The notes beneath the pieces were generated by a model. The model saw only the letters and a program-made list of their open reading frames with translations, did not search any database and was not told the origin of the DNA. Below, piece by piece: positions 22,811 to 34,658 of a DNA stretch of 49,402 bases. Both the position numbers and the translations under genes were made by a program. Every line of letters starts with the position of its first letter. The first letter of the stretch is position 1. This DNA comes from Choanephora cucurbitarum. Lineage: Eukaryota > Mucoromycota > Mucoromycetes > Mucorales > Choanephoraceae. The stretch is from positions 1-49,402 of the forward strand of contig JAIWNI010000151.1 of assembly GCA_025331435.1 (NCBI GenBank), given 5' to 3'.

Positions 22811-25800
22811 GATAGTTGAGTGAGAATAAACTTTTTTTTGGAAAGCGACAAAGAAAAAAAAAAGATGAAATGTCAATTCAACTCTCGTTTTATACCGCAG
22901 TGCTTCCCCCCTTTCAAATGTTTCTTCTTCCTTGCGTTTACAAAAAAAAACGCACTAAACAGCATCAGTTGCATCATACTAAATAAATTTTAGTCGATAT
23001 TAAAGAAACGGTTTCCTTAAGGGATTATGGTAGGTAAACAAAACAAAAACCAGTTCGGTATGTACAATTGAATTTTATGATTTCCTAGACTATATGTGTT
23101 TTTAATACATACTTGAGACGTTTGTGTTATGCAGCATCTCAAAAAAAAAAAATATCTTGTTTCCCTTCTTTTGTTCTAAGAAAATAACTTGAAAGATATC
23201 ACGACAAAAAGTTTAAAGTATGGCAACATTAATTCAATATACTTCAAAACTTAGGTTTAAAATAAGGGGGAGCGAATAGTAGGAAATAGCTGTGCTATCC
23301 CCCTTAGATACAAAAATAAGAAGAGAGAGATACCAGTTTATTCATGCATGCATCTAAGCACTTCGTAAATACGGCTTCTTTGATTTTGCAGATCCCTAGC
23401 GATTGGAAAGTTTGCAGATCAAAATAAACGCTTATTTTGGTTTCAATATGCAGTGTCACAAATCTAATTTTGAAAGGGATTAAAAAAGACATAGACTGTA
23501 AGCATTTGATAATGCTTGGATAAGCTCACTATTGGTTCCATAAAAAAGGGTGTTTAGCTACATTGTTAGTTTTCTGCTTAAAATAAGCAATACGATTTTA
23601 TCAATTTACGTGCTTACTGGTTGACACAAACTTATTTGGATTAATTTTGTTTTAGCATATACTCTCTTTCTTGCAATTGAATGCTGCTTGCTTATCCTAT
23701 AAATATTATTTTTAAGATTTACACCTTGCATCTATTAGCGTTTTTTCAAGGTATTTTATGTTAACTCTATATGTACATCTGATGATATTTGGATAATGTA
23801 CTTTTGTTATTGAAGCAAATTGTAATAGCCAACAAGTCAATCACTACAGATAGCTGTTAGTTCCTCAGAGCTCTTTCTCTTTTAAGGTAAACTCAGCGAT
23901 ATTCTTTAAAAGTACATTGACTTTGACAGCAATTAGCATAAATATATTTTTGACTTTTTCTAGGATGATATCCCTCCCCTAAAAGGTGAGCCAAAAAAGG
24001 TTACATGCAGGTCGTCTATCCTTGCTGTGTACTATACGGTTTTTACGTCATCTATGTATTTAGTAGAAAAGAAAAGGAACATCATCGAATTACTCTTCTT
24101 TTATATCCTATAATAGTAGTAAGCTCAGTATCATTTGGATCTTCTTGAAACATAGACTCCTTATATACACATAAAGGAGGGCTTTTTCTTACTTGTATTA
24201 AGGTATAGAGAAAACAAGGACAGTTGATAGAACAGAATAGTCGATTAGAACATCATACACATTATAGTGTTGAATTACCTTCAAGGTGCCTATTGAGATC
24301 CTTTCATGCATGAATAAAAAGCCACTCAATGAAAGCTAAAAGAGTGTCCCTGAGCTTATTCAGAACCTGCTTCTATATGATTTGGTCTCATCATAATGCA
24401 TGCACTAATCGAGAGCACTCAGAATCTTTTATTCAGTTTCTGAGAACTATATACAATGGTTTGTCTTGGCAAATGATGTCAAAAGGAGAACATAGGACTA
24501 GGCGAAAATATAGCAAGACCCCCCAAATACAAGAACAATGCTTTCTAGAATCAAAATGAGATAAAGAACATCGAATAGAAAGAACAGTGAATGATTACTG
24601 TGTTTTCTTTTACTCAAAATCAATACCCTGTATGCTAATTGATTTGATACAATAGTTAATGTTACTTGGTGCGCTTTCGTCCATTTTTCTTTAGCCAGAA
24701 AATATGATCAAGCATTTTTGTTTAAAATGCAATAGTCACTCGATCTAGGAAAACTTGATTTAAGGATATAGTCAATTAAGAGTACAATCTCTTCAAGCAA
24801 AAGTAGCTTTATACAGTAACTATTATAATTCTAGTTCTTGATATCACTCTCTAGCAAGTGAAAGCCTTGTTTAGCTTCAAAGAAATAGGAAGCTCTTTGT
24901 TTTTACGAAAACAATTGGGTTATGCTATAAAAATCTCTTTGAATTAGCCTTTGTGATTGAGCCTATAATGTATAATAAGCTTCATTTTATATAAATTTGT
25001 CATTGTCTAAAGGTGTTGGCATCTTTTGTTTGCATATGTCTAGTAGGCTTTTTCCTTTTTCTTGATCTTTTTTTTGTTTGCGGAAATTGATTGCTTGAGC
25101 TACTTCTTCCTTTACGATTTTGAATGCAACAGAAACACATTGTGAGGGGTTTCTTTTTTAGCTTTTAGTTTTCATTGTTCAAAAAGCAAACTTACATCCC
25201 GTAAAAAAATATATTTGTTGGTATTACACTTTTTGTCAATGATGACTACTTTCTTTTCAAAGAACTTCCATCGGATCTCCTATTGGTAAATAATGCTCAC
25301 GGTTTATCTAGCTTTCAACATGCAATGTTCACTCACTGGAATAAGCTACAGTGAAGATGATAAAGTCGATATGTAAGAGTTAGATAAAGATTCTTTGTAC
25401 TATCTAGAAAATAAAACGTAATCTTTCATAAAAACCAGCTATCTAATAAGTTGGTGTTTCACTGTATACTCTTTTGTAAGTCAATTGAATAGACTAAGAG
25501 GATTCTTCAGAGAATAGTAGAAAATCATCAGTAACAGATCAAGGAACTATCATAAAGAAACAGTATTTAGACAGTGAAGTAAAGTTAGGGTATCAAGATG
25601 AAGACATATTATGGCTGCTTTTGAGTCAATGACAAAAAAAATCTCTCTCTCTCTTTTCTTATTTAACAAGTTATATTTTTTTATGCCTACCTTGTACGCG
25701 AGTATATCTTTTTCTTTCTATTTTGAGAAGAGGCTTATACTTATCCTGAACTTGGATCAGACAAGGTTACAGTTATGTCTGAGTCATATCTTTGAATCAT

Positions 25801-27162
25801 TATGATCAATATGTATTCAAAAACCAAATGAATGCATTGTTTTGGATTTGGTTCATTAGAACCTGCTTTATTCAGCATTGTAGGTCCATTCTATAGTTGA
25901 ATTACTGTCAAAGTAGGTTGCAAGTGGATGTTATTGACAGCACTTTTTACTCTGCGCCCCTTGGTGTCATGCTTGCTAGCGTGGCAAACCGAGTGAGTCA
26001 AACCCGATAGATATAGTGTGCATTCAGTCACACATTCCTTGTTAGATCAGGCATTTCTATTTAACACAAGGTGTTCCAATGGGTAACTCATGATATTTCG
26101 TGGCATAGCTGGTTTGAGTAGCTAGAGTCATAAGAGCAAGATGGAATTCATATATTTGAGTATAATACTAGAGTGATTAACGAGTTGTTTTGTTCCTGTT
26201 ATATGTATATCTTATGCATTGGGTTGCCGACTACCTTATTGTTTTTAGCAAATAGCATGGTAGATCATTATGCAATATGAATCATGATAGAGGCAGAGGC
26301 TCTCTCATTAAATAAGGCTGATTTAGTGGAAAAGAGACAGTAGAAAGACAACGACTGATTTTTGTTTGAATTAGACCTTCAAGTGGTAAGCAATGGCTGG
26401 ATTTAAAAACCAAGCTTTTTTTTAGGTCATCCTGATCTAACAAAGTAAGCTTGCTATTGATGGAAACGAAGATCCTTATGCCGGCAATGATAAGTCAGCG
26501 TGCAGTACAAACTTCTTGTAATGGGACATCACTTGTGTTTTGTTAGAATTATCTTGTAAGAAGGAAAAATGCTATTAAGAGGATTGCTTTTGGAGCAACC
26601 ACTTTTTTTTAAGTGCTAGATATATTACTTAATGCACGGTAAATAAACAACAGAAAAGCACAGCCATGTAGATCAAGAATAAACCTTTCTTTGATCTTAG
26701 ATGATGTTGTGATTTGGGTTTTCTTGTGGAATCAAACTGCGCTTCTCTTTGACACTGAGGACATAGCTGACTTGAAATCGCAACTGTTTCACAGCCCAGA
26801 ATTAGTACACAGAAGAAACTTTATTTCTTTTTCTCTCTCTATTTGTCTGTTTGTTATGTTCTCTTTAGTGTTTAGTCGCCAGGCTTTTATCTCACCAAGT
26901 GCCTGTCGATAGAGCAGTTGGTTTAGATCAGCAACAAAAGAAGCAGAATCGAATCTATTTGACTGTTATTTTGAACAAGTTTCTTTCACTGAAAAATCTC
27001 GGAACAAGCGCCTACTCTGTGCGAATTTTAATGAATCTAGTTCCGTTAAAACAAGCCCGCTTTTTTTAAATTTTTAAGATGCAACCTATCCTTTTTTTCT
27101 TTTTCTTTTTTTTCTTCTTTTTCCTTTCTTTTTATTGTCTTAAAGAAACAAACAATAACAAA
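22811..27162. other. Gene-poor region, about 4.35 kb
   Basis: The longest gene-free stretch in the window. ORFs are at most about 76 codons and have no domain, signal peptide or consistent splice pattern. No tRNA-like A/B box pair, tandem repeat or long inverted repeat was seen. The left end is the promoter of the repeat-protein gene and the right end (CT-rich, from about 27070) is that of the Rab gene. It may contain a decayed element or a non-coding transcript, but I can support neither. Confidence 0.4.
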
Positions 27163-28134
27163 ATGAGCAGAGACGAAGAATATGATTATCTTTTCAAGGG
27201 TAAGTAAAGACTAAAGAAAACACGACACAAGAAAGAAGCTTAAACGAGGCTGATTTGGTCTTTTTAGTTGTTTTGATTGGTGACTCAGGTGTTGGTAAGA
27301 CCAATTTGTTAAGTCGTTTCACTCGTAACGAATTCAACTTGGAATCCAAGAGTACTATTGGTGTTGAGTTTGCTACTAGAAGTATTCAGGTGGATAACAA
27401 AGTGATCAAGGCTCAAATTTGGGATACTGGTAAGACATGTTGTACTAAAAGAAAGAGAGAAGGGGTCACTTATTTGTCTGTGTAGCTGGTCAAGAAAGAT
27501 ACCGTGCCATTACTAGTGCGTAAGTAGTTTGATAATAGAGAGAAAGAGAGAGAGAGAAAGGAGTATAAATGACCAAGACAAGTTAACATGCTTCTTTTTT
27601 AAAAAAAGTTATTACCGTGGTGCTGTAGGTGCCTTGTTAGTCTATGATATCTCTAAACACTCTACATATGAAAGTGTTGAAAGATGGTTAAAGGAACTTC
27701 GTGATCATGCTGATTCTAACATTGTGATCATGCTTGTTGGTAACAAGAGTGATTTGAGACATCTTCGTGCTGTTCCTACTGAGGAAGCCAAACAATTTGC
27801 TGGTAAAGAAAAAGAGGATTATCAGTGGTATCGAATGAAACACACATTTACTCTTTCTTAAATAGCCGACAAAGGTCTTTCTTTCATTGAAACCTCTGCT
27901 TTGGACGCAACCAACGTTGATCAATCTTTCCAACAAATCTTGACAGGTAAAATAGCAGATTGTGTTGCTTTTTTCATTTGATGTTGACTTGCATTGTTAT
28001 TAGAAATCTATCGTATTGTTTCCAACAAGGCTTTGGAATCATCAAACAACACGATTAAGCCAACCAGTGGTCAAACCATTCTTGTGTCTCAAACACCTGA
28101 TGAACAAGCCAAGCAAGGTGGCGGTTGTTGTTAA
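27163..28134 (+). CDS. Rab11/Ypt31-type small GTPase
   Basis: Controls exit from the trans-Golgi and recycling endosomes to the cell surface; in hyphae it feeds tip secretion. Six inferred exons (27163-27199, 27268-27429, 27486-27519, 27609-27802, 27866-27946, 28004-28134) give 212 residues. The nucleotide-binding motifs are intact: [11 protein letters not shown] (P-loop), [12 protein letters not shown] (switch I), [20 protein letters not shown] (switch II), VGNKSDL and [10 protein letters not shown]. The protein ends GGGCC, a double-geranylgeranylation site. [20 protein letters not shown] and the effector loop are typical of Rab11 rather than Rab8 or Rab2. Confidence 0.95.
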
Positions 28135-28871
28135 TTCCCTTTCTTAAATCAATCTATATTTATTTTCTTTTCTCGTTATACATATAATTAAATATTACTT
28201 AATCCCCTCACCTTCTACAACGTATTGACTATTGCAAAAAAAAAGAGGAGATGCTTTTCTTCATGTGTTCTTTTTCTATAGGCTATAAAAAAGTATTCTT
28301 GGCTTAAATTTTGTCTCTCTCTCTCTCTTTTGATATAAGTAACATAAGCCCATTTAAACTTGAACTTGTAAAGAACTCAAATCTAAGCTTATGGTGGTAG
28401 GCATTCAAAGGTATGCATCGTTTTGTTTCAGCCTGATTTTAATAACGTATAATAGAGAACAACCACGTTTTCTTTTGGTTTGTTATTTCTGTCACGGAAA
28501 GACATAAACAAACAAGCTTTCTCTCTCTCTTTTGTTTAGTATGCATGTATATAAATTATGTACTACTACTAGCCTGAAGTACATTATGATGCAACATACC
28601 AACACAAAAGAAAAACAAAAAGTAGGCTAGACAAGCTTCTTTATGAATCTCCTCTTTTTTTAAGATATCTTCATATCTAAAGGCCTTACCTTTACTTTGA
28701 CAAGCTATCAACCACGATAGTATGAAGCATCTCCCTTTAAAGGAGAGAATATCTAACTGTCATACCAGTAACGCTAAAAAGTGATTTATGCACCTATTCT
28801 CTCTCTATCTTTAACTCCGACCTCCACTTCATATCTCTCTTTCTCTTTCTTTCTTTTTTTGTATATAGAGA
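28135..28871. other. Intergenic, about 740 bp
   Basis: 3' flank of the Rab gene and promoter of the LisH-CTLH gene, both on the plus strand. CT-rich tracts lie at about 28315-28330 and 28800-28860. No gene seen. Confidence 0.45.
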
Positions 28872-29797
28872 ATGGTACTGGAAGAAGATTGTCAAGCGAT
28901 CGTCATAGAATATTTACTTCACAACTGCTATCAACAGTCAGCAAAGGCATTTCTAAAAGACATTCAATGTCTGAGTGATTGTAGACATAGTAAGTGCGTA
29001 ATCTAGTCTGTAAAACAATCCTCTGTTACTTATCTATTGGATAGACAATTCACCTAAAGATAAAAGGCGAGGTAAAGAATGACTCTATCTGATAGATTGA
29101 CCATTAAGCTAACTTTCATAAGATTATTTAAGCGAAAAGAACATTGAATGGAATGAAATAGAGACCAGAAAAGGTTTTTTTTGTTTCTTTACACAAAAGG
29201 CCCTCAAGAGAACTAAACGTTTCGCTTCTAGCCATTATTCATGCTATTCAACAGGGTGATATAGCCAAGGCATTTTCATTCATGGAAACACATTTCCCAG
29301 ATCTAATAACAGCTTACAACAATTACACACCGAATGATGCCCAGGCACTCTTACTTCATTCAACACTTTATGAATTACGCTGTCAACAGTTTATAGAGAC
29401 ACTCAGGACATCAGGGGACATAAAAGCTGTTCAGTTTGCACAGAAATATATTCGACCTTGGCGCAAGATGTATCCTGATATCACCAACAATGTCTTAATC
29501 TTGATTGCCTATCATGATCTAGAGAACGAAAACACACGTGAGCTACTCAGTCAAGAACGTCGAGACAAGATGGCTGAACAAGTGAATAAGATCATTTTGG
29601 GTAAAATAAAGAGAATAAAGCATAGCGGGGTGGAACTGACAGTTCCCTTCTATATAGCATCAAGACAGTTCTCTTCTTCCACTTCACTTGAAAAGATATG
29701 GCGACAAAAGGGTCTTGTTGAAGAACAATTGACAGTAGAAAAAGCCAAGGAAACACAAAAAAAGCTTCATGAAGGGAACACAAAGACACTTGTTTAA
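28872..29797 (+). CDS. LisH-CTLH domain protein (GID/CTLH-complex type)
   Basis: Helical protein of the group that scaffolds the GID/CTLH E3 ubiquitin ligase (Gid8, RanBP9, Gid7 relatives). Four inferred exons (28872-28989, 29045-29071, 29232-29600, 29658-29797) give 217 residues. The LisH segment is EEDCQAIVIEYLLHNCYQQS-AKAFL. The CTLH segment is KRRAIIHAIQQGDIAKAFSF...HFPDLI, followed by a CRA-like part (LRCQQFIETLRT, AVQFAQKYIRPW, LIAYHDLENE). The 27-nt second exon is needed to recreate the arginine-rich start of CTLH; skipping it also stays in frame. The last intron (57 nt) was placed because it gives NKIILASRQFSSSTSLEKIW. No SPRY domain, so it is nearer Gid8 in layout, but which CTLH member it is remains open. 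Confidence 0.82.
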
Positions 29798-29866
29798 TAA
29801 GTTTTTTTTTAAAATAATCTGTTTTATTTGAACAATAAATCATTTCCAAAAACAAATTAAACGACT

Positions 29867-30501
29867 TTAGATTTCGTTGACAACAAGAGCTAGAATGATT
29901 CACGAATGAGTTAAAGAAGTTGATACATGAAATCTAAACACTTACCAGGAGGGAGAGATTGCTTAAGCTTAGCAGCCTTGGACTTGTCCTTGACAACGAG
30001 AGTGTAAAGGTAACGAGAGCATCTAACCTTGAACTTGACAGAGTCAGCGTTCTTCTTGATGCGAGCGGCTAGAGGATTGTATGAGTGATGTGATCTCCTT
30101 AAAGACAAAAACGATGACACTTACATTGGGCATCCTTTCTACGGGCAATTTCAAGGAACTGCTTGATATCCTTAATTTGCTGAGGCTAGAATAAACAACA
30201 AGTTAGCATCGATGGTCCGTCTTTATTTCCTCCAAGTGAATCAAAGGACATCATGGACAGCAAAGAAAATATAGGATAGTTGTTGTCTCTAAAGCTGTTG
30301 TGGTTGTGGTTGTTGTGTTTTCTTCTTGCATAAGAAATGCAGTGCTCATGAAATGAATAATATCGTATTGTCGTCTTCGAAATTGAATCCAAATTGCTCT
30401 TATTAAAAACATCCATCCATCCATTCTTCTCCCCTTTTTTTTCGCTGCTCCATGATAACCCATCGATTCATTGAGGTTTAATGTTGTTGTCAATTTACCA
30501 T
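29867..30501 (-). CDS. RPL38: 60S ribosomal protein eL38
   Basis: Small protein of the large ribosomal subunit. Inferred exons: 30501-30499 (the ATG only), 30185-30125, 30068-29946, 29889-29867. Total 69 residues, the normal length. The assembled sequence begins [20 protein letters not shown], continues [20 protein letters not shown] and [20 protein letters not shown], and ends in VVNEI. Reading through the last intron would give an unrelated tail ([11 protein letters not shown]). The first intron, about 313 nt, begins directly after the start codon (ATG-GTAAAT). It is long for this genome and may hold regulatory sequence. Confidence 0.93.
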
Positions 30502-30931
30502 CTCGGTTGATTTAGATGTTCGGGAAGAGGGAGTCTTTTTTCCTTTCAATGCACTTCTCTCTTTTTTTTCTCCTCTTCCTCTCGTCTTCCCTCACAGAAT
30601 CAGTCGCGCACTTCGGGGAATGAAAAAAGTCCAATCAAGACGCATCATCGCTGAGCCCATACTAACTGAGTATGAATTCAGCTCATGTTCAAGCAAGCAA
30701 GAGCTCCCCCCCCCCTTCAACATGAATGTGCTTCTATGCATTTGATATCTGCCTAGTTCTCCAACTGGCTTCTATCTATTAAGAAAAAGTAGACGAGCAA
30801 GGTCATAGAGACAAGAAGAAGAATGCCTTTACTTTGACTGAAAAGATCATTGTAACTCTTTATTATTTTGTCAATTTTAAAATGTCATTTTTCTGAGCTT
30901 GTACTTCAACTGGTTTTTTTTTACTGTCTTT
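30502..30931. promoter_or_regulatory. Divergent promoter between eL38 and COX18
   Basis: About 430 bp separate the eL38 start codon (-) from the COX18 start codon (+), so both promoters must lie here. It contains CT-rich tracts and a run of 10 C at 30706-30715. No defined factor site was recognised. Confidence 0.5.
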
Positions 30932-31945
30932 ATGTGGTGTATACGATCTCGGCCAACAGCCATAAGAAAACAAGTCGTACCTATTTTACAAAGATCGTCT
31001 ACTCAACTCAACCCATCCTCTCATTCTGATACACCCACATCATGGCCACTCTCCAGTAGCTTGATAGCAACCACTGCCATCAACCCCAACTCACTCGATG
31101 CCTCACTCCCTGCTGTCCTAGCCACGAACGAATCGATCCTTCAGACCATTCACACATCACTCCCTTGGTGGGCTACTATCGTCAGCAGCACCATCCTACT
31201 ACGATCCTGTTTGACACTGCCGATTGCCATCTACCAACAACAAAGTATAGGCACTATGATCCAGCTGGCTCCCATGGTCCAGAGTTGGGGAGAGACCTTG
31301 AAGCAAGAGCTGGGCAAACGATCAAGACAACAAGGTTGGTCTTATCCCGAATACCAAGCTCAACTGCAGAAACAGTACCGCCACAAGGTCAATGCGATCT
31401 ATGCTCACTATGGCTGTCCTCGATGGAAGTTGTTGTTGTTGCCTTATGTTCAGATGCCTTTGTTCATCTGTATGTCACTGACACTTCGTCATATGACAGC
31501 TATGCCATTACCTTATTGGGGTCAGACAGCCAGTGAACCTGTGACAGGTTTGTCGGAAGAAGGTCTTGCTTGGTTTACTGATCTGACCTTGACAGATCCT
31601 ACCTTGACTTTGCCTGTCTTGATTGGTGTAGGCAATCTGTTGAATGTAGAAGTAAAGATAACTCAAGGGAATACATGACTTGTTTTTTTTAACTCTTTTC
31701 CTTAGATGAACGCTTGGTATGCTAGAAAGACACAGACATTTAAGCAAAAGGTAATGACGAATATCATGCGTGCAGTTTCCATTGCCTTTGTGCCTATTGC
31801 AGCACATACTCCCATGTCCATTGGTCTCTATTGGTTTTCCTCTGCTTGGTATAGTGTCATTCAAAATATATCTTTTAGAGTGTCTGCTGTTCGAAAAGCA
31901 TTAGGCATGCCCTTGTTTGACAAATTAAAAAAGGAACAAGAATAA
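30932..31945 (+). CDS. Mitochondrial inner-membrane insertase, COX18/OXA1 (YidC) family
   Basis: YidC/Oxa1-type insertase; the layout best fits Cox18, which moves the Cox2 C-terminal domain across the inner membrane. Two inferred exons (30932-31651, 31706-31945) give 319 residues. The N-terminus is basic and Ser/Thr-rich (MWCIRSRPTAIRKQ), like a matrix-targeting signal. Then come WWATIVSSTILLRSCLTLPI (TM1 with the conserved R), a charged loop with YRHKVNAIYAHYGCPRW, LLLLPYVQMPLFICMSLTLR (TM2), LPVLIGVGNLLNVE (TM3) and HTPMSIGLYWFSSAWYSVIQ (last TM), all in family order. The first in-frame ATG was used. Oxa1 proper usually has a longer basic C-tail, which is missing here. Confidence 0.87.
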
Positions 31946-32062
31946 AATGTAGAAATGATATATTTATTTACAAAGAAAATAGAATTGAACCAAAGAAGCT
32001 AACCCATTTTGGGAAACTTCTTTCATACTGATGTGGGGGATATTTATTATTTAAAAAAAAGC

Positions 32063-33175
32063 TTATTGACGAGCAGCAATTTCCTTAGCAGCAATGGCAG
32101 CACGCTTAGCCATCTTGGCGTTAGACTTGGGACCCATGATACCACCACCCCAGTGACGACGGACTTCTTCCCACTTGGAGGTGAAGTTGGTGTTGACGGC
32201 AGAGACAACAGTAGCCAATTCAGCCTTATCGGCTTCAGAGACTTCAGTCAAGGCCAAAGCAGTGGCAGTCTTCTTGTGAACAAGAGTACCGAGACGAGCC
32301 TTACCCTTAACAATACAGTAAGGGACACCCATCTTACGACAGAGAGCAGGCAACCAGATGACCATTTCAATGGGGTCAACATCGTCAGCAATGACAACCA
32401 ATTGAGCCTTCTTAGCTTCAACCAAAGCAGTGATGTGGTTGATACCGTACTTGACAACAACAGGCTTGTCAGTCTTGGCAACTTCCTTCTTTTCGGCCTT
32501 GGCAGCAGCAGCGGCACGAAGACGATCACGCTTTTCAGTCTTGGATTCAGGTCTGTACTTGTGCAACAACTTGAAGACTTGAGTGGCAGTGTTCTTGTCC
32601 AAGACGTGAGTGAATTGGTTCAAAGCAGGAGGGACCTTGAGACGTTGGTAGAGGATCTTCTTTTGGCGTTGAAGACGAACGTATTGTGGCCACTTAACGA
32701 AACGAGAGACATCACGCTTGGGTTGAATGTCTTGACCGACACCAAAGTTCTTGGGAGTCTTTTCGATCAAAGGGTTGGTGGTAGACTTGGTGGCTTGCTT
32801 GCCCTTGATAGGGTAAGGAGCGGGGGCAACCTTCTTGCCGGTAGACTTCTTGGTGGATGGAGGCTGTCATGGAGTGATAAGGGTTCGATCAGATTCAAAT
32901 TTTAACATTAAAAATTCACAACTCTGATAAAACTACACTCTAACCAGTTTGATCATTGTCAAACTCAGCCAGATTTCACGAGATCAAGAAAAATATCTTT
33001 TCTCTCAAGAAATTACAGTAAACTTGATAATTTCAATCAACAGGAATAAAGAAAGAAGATAGAAGAAATAGAAACGCTTTTTTTCTTTTGATCGTCTTGC
33101 TTTCTTTTCCTAGGTTGATGAAAAGATCAAGTATAGTTTTATATGCATTTGGAAAATAGACAGTTGACTTACCAT
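32063..33175 (-). CDS. RPL8: 60S ribosomal protein eL8 (L7a/L8)
   Basis: Large-subunit ribosomal protein of the L7Ae fold. Inferred exons: 33175-33173 (ATG only) and 32863-32063, giving 267 residues, the usual size. Diagnostic parts: [57 protein letters not shown], the L7Ae core [19 protein letters not shown], and [19 protein letters not shown]. The about 309-nt intron starts directly after the start codon (ATG-GTAAGT), as in eL38 at 29867-30501. The 3' end is 117 bp from the convergent COX18 stop. Codon use is biased to C-ending codons. Confidence 0.95.
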
Positions 33176-33429
33176 TGGAGACAGATGGATGGATGTGCGA
33201 AAGAGAAAGAAGAAGATGAACTCAAGAAAGCTGAATGGATTAAAAATAAAAAAAAAAAAAACTAGGTGTCGTGATTTGAAACTTATTGACTCCCCGGCTA
33301 TTGTATACCGGAGTATCTGTGTCACAGTCAATTCAAAGTTTTAATCAAGTGTCTATTGTCAGATCAAAGACATGATGTACTTTATTTTTCGCGTACAAAA
33401 AAAAAGGCATGTGCGGCAACGTACTTTTT

Positions 33430-33970
33430 TTTTAAAGAGAAATATCAGTTATGGAGAAACCCTACTGAAGGTATGCTTTCTCTTTAATGTCTTTCGAAAG
33501 AGAGGGCAAAATGAGTTTCTAGTGCATTCAGCTATCTGGTCAAACGAGAAAGAAAGGATGAAGAAGAGGGTGATAACGCTTTCGGTGAATCTGCTAGTGT
33601 AGCGATGCCTATATCTCTTTTAGTTTCTTTTCCTTTTTCTTTTAGCAATCCTATCTAATGCACATCAGCTTTGATGTCTTCTTTTTCATTGCATAGACCT
33701 CTGCGTTAGCTTATTTCTTGTCATTGCACACATCTGTCTTTGTGCGCGAAGAAACAACGTACATTATGTCTTTGATCTGGCAATGAACTTTGACAACTAA
33801 AAAAGAAGATTACAACACTCAATCTCTTGTACAATCAGTTGGAAAAGTTTGTGCATGAACCTAAGATATAGTCAGGACAGCCTGTATCTCATTTTTCTTC
33901 AAATGATCTACTCTATGCTTGCATGACTTGCAAGAGACCCAGTGCTCTTGCTGTACGTACTAAATGGGCT
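33430..33970 (+). repeat. Repeat R1, copy a
   Basis: Inverted and nearly identical copy at about 41330-41880. The first 300 bp also occurs inverted at about 34985-35320. Examples visible by eye: TTAGCAATCCTATCTAATGC at about 33643 and its reverse complement at about 35090 and 41645. Confidence 0.85.
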
Positions 33971-34400
33971 AGTTTTTATCCTTTTTTTTTTGTAGTGTCA
34001 AAGGTAAACAGCCATCATCATTATCTTTTCTGTCCGTTTGATTCATCAACCCTAAATCATTCGTGGCTTTAGTGTGTGTTGATGGTGTTGAGCGTGTCTG
34101 AAGACCTTCATTTCTGACACTCAACTGGTCTAAAGACAAACAGTTGCACCCGTTCATAAAGATGTGCGTTATGTTGTGTTGTTTGATAGCTGCAGGTTGC
34201 AGGTCCAAAAAAAAGTGAAACACTGTTCCTGTTTGTTGCACTCCATATTAGAATCAAAATTGAGAAGCAGGCAGCTGCATTCTGTTTGCCCTCTGTTGCC
34301 TTGATGATGGTCTCCAAATGTTTATTTAGGACTCAAGTACATTTTGATGACAGAGGCTGCATGTCAGAAACCCGAAGGGCGAAACTGCCTGCTGCAAACA
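33830..34400 (+). repeat. Repeat R2, copy a
   Basis: The inverted copy lies at about 42500-43065. It includes the block with TTTGATTCATCAACCCTAAA (34038) and the edge near TGCTGTACGTACTAAATGG (33951). The copies differ by scattered substitutions and small indels, so they are older than copies R3. Confidence 0.8.
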
Positions 34401-34419
34401 CAGGCAGGGATTAACCACT

Positions 34420-34658
34420 GCTGATTTCATCATCTTTCATGCTTACTGTTGATCAAGCAAAGCCATACCTGCATCCGTATACATCATTCTTTCTTTCCTT
34501 TAGCTTTTAGCAGTCAAAAGGCAGAAAGCAGGACATACACGAACTTACATATACAAACGAACATACATAAATACTTAAGCTAGAGAAGAAACATATAAAA
34601 GTAGGATTATTTTATAGCTTTTTTTTCCTTTGCTTTACTCGCTATATCCCAAGTCAAT
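34420..34658 (+). promoter_or_regulatory. Conserved promoter of secreted-family gene copy 1
   Basis: The same upstream sequence precedes all four cluster genes: here (+), 35687-35910 (-), 40830-41076 (+) and 42243-42520 (-). Shared landmarks are TTTATGCTTA-type boxes, GCAT(C/T)CGTAT, CTTTTAGCAG, and a TATA-like ACATATAAAAGTAGGATT at 34591-34608, about 50-65 bp before the ATG. It continues into the 5' leader CCAAGTCAATATG. Confidence 0.75.

Larger units (their letters stand above)
33176..34658. other. eL8 promoter followed by left repeat block and secreted-gene promoter
   Basis: 33176 to about 33430 is the 5' flank of eL8. From about 33430 the DNA is repeated elsewhere in the window: 33430-33970 returns inverted at about 41330-41880, and about 33830-34400 returns inverted at about 42500-43065. 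ORFs in it (for example 33372-33602) are by-products of the repeat. 34420-34658 is the conserved promoter of the secreted family. Confidence 0.75.

Noticed and set aside
25930..26010. Possible tRNA-like G/C-richer patch
   Set aside because: No A-box/B-box pair or cloverleaf could be drawn; no GGTTCGA-type element was found.
32009..32905. 298-codon plus-strand ORF over eL8
   Set aside because: Same explanation: antisense shadow of a codon-biased ribosomal protein gene.
33372..33602. 76-codon ORF upstream of the secreted cluster
   Set aside because: It crosses the edge of repeat R1, and the other copies do not keep the frame; no domain.
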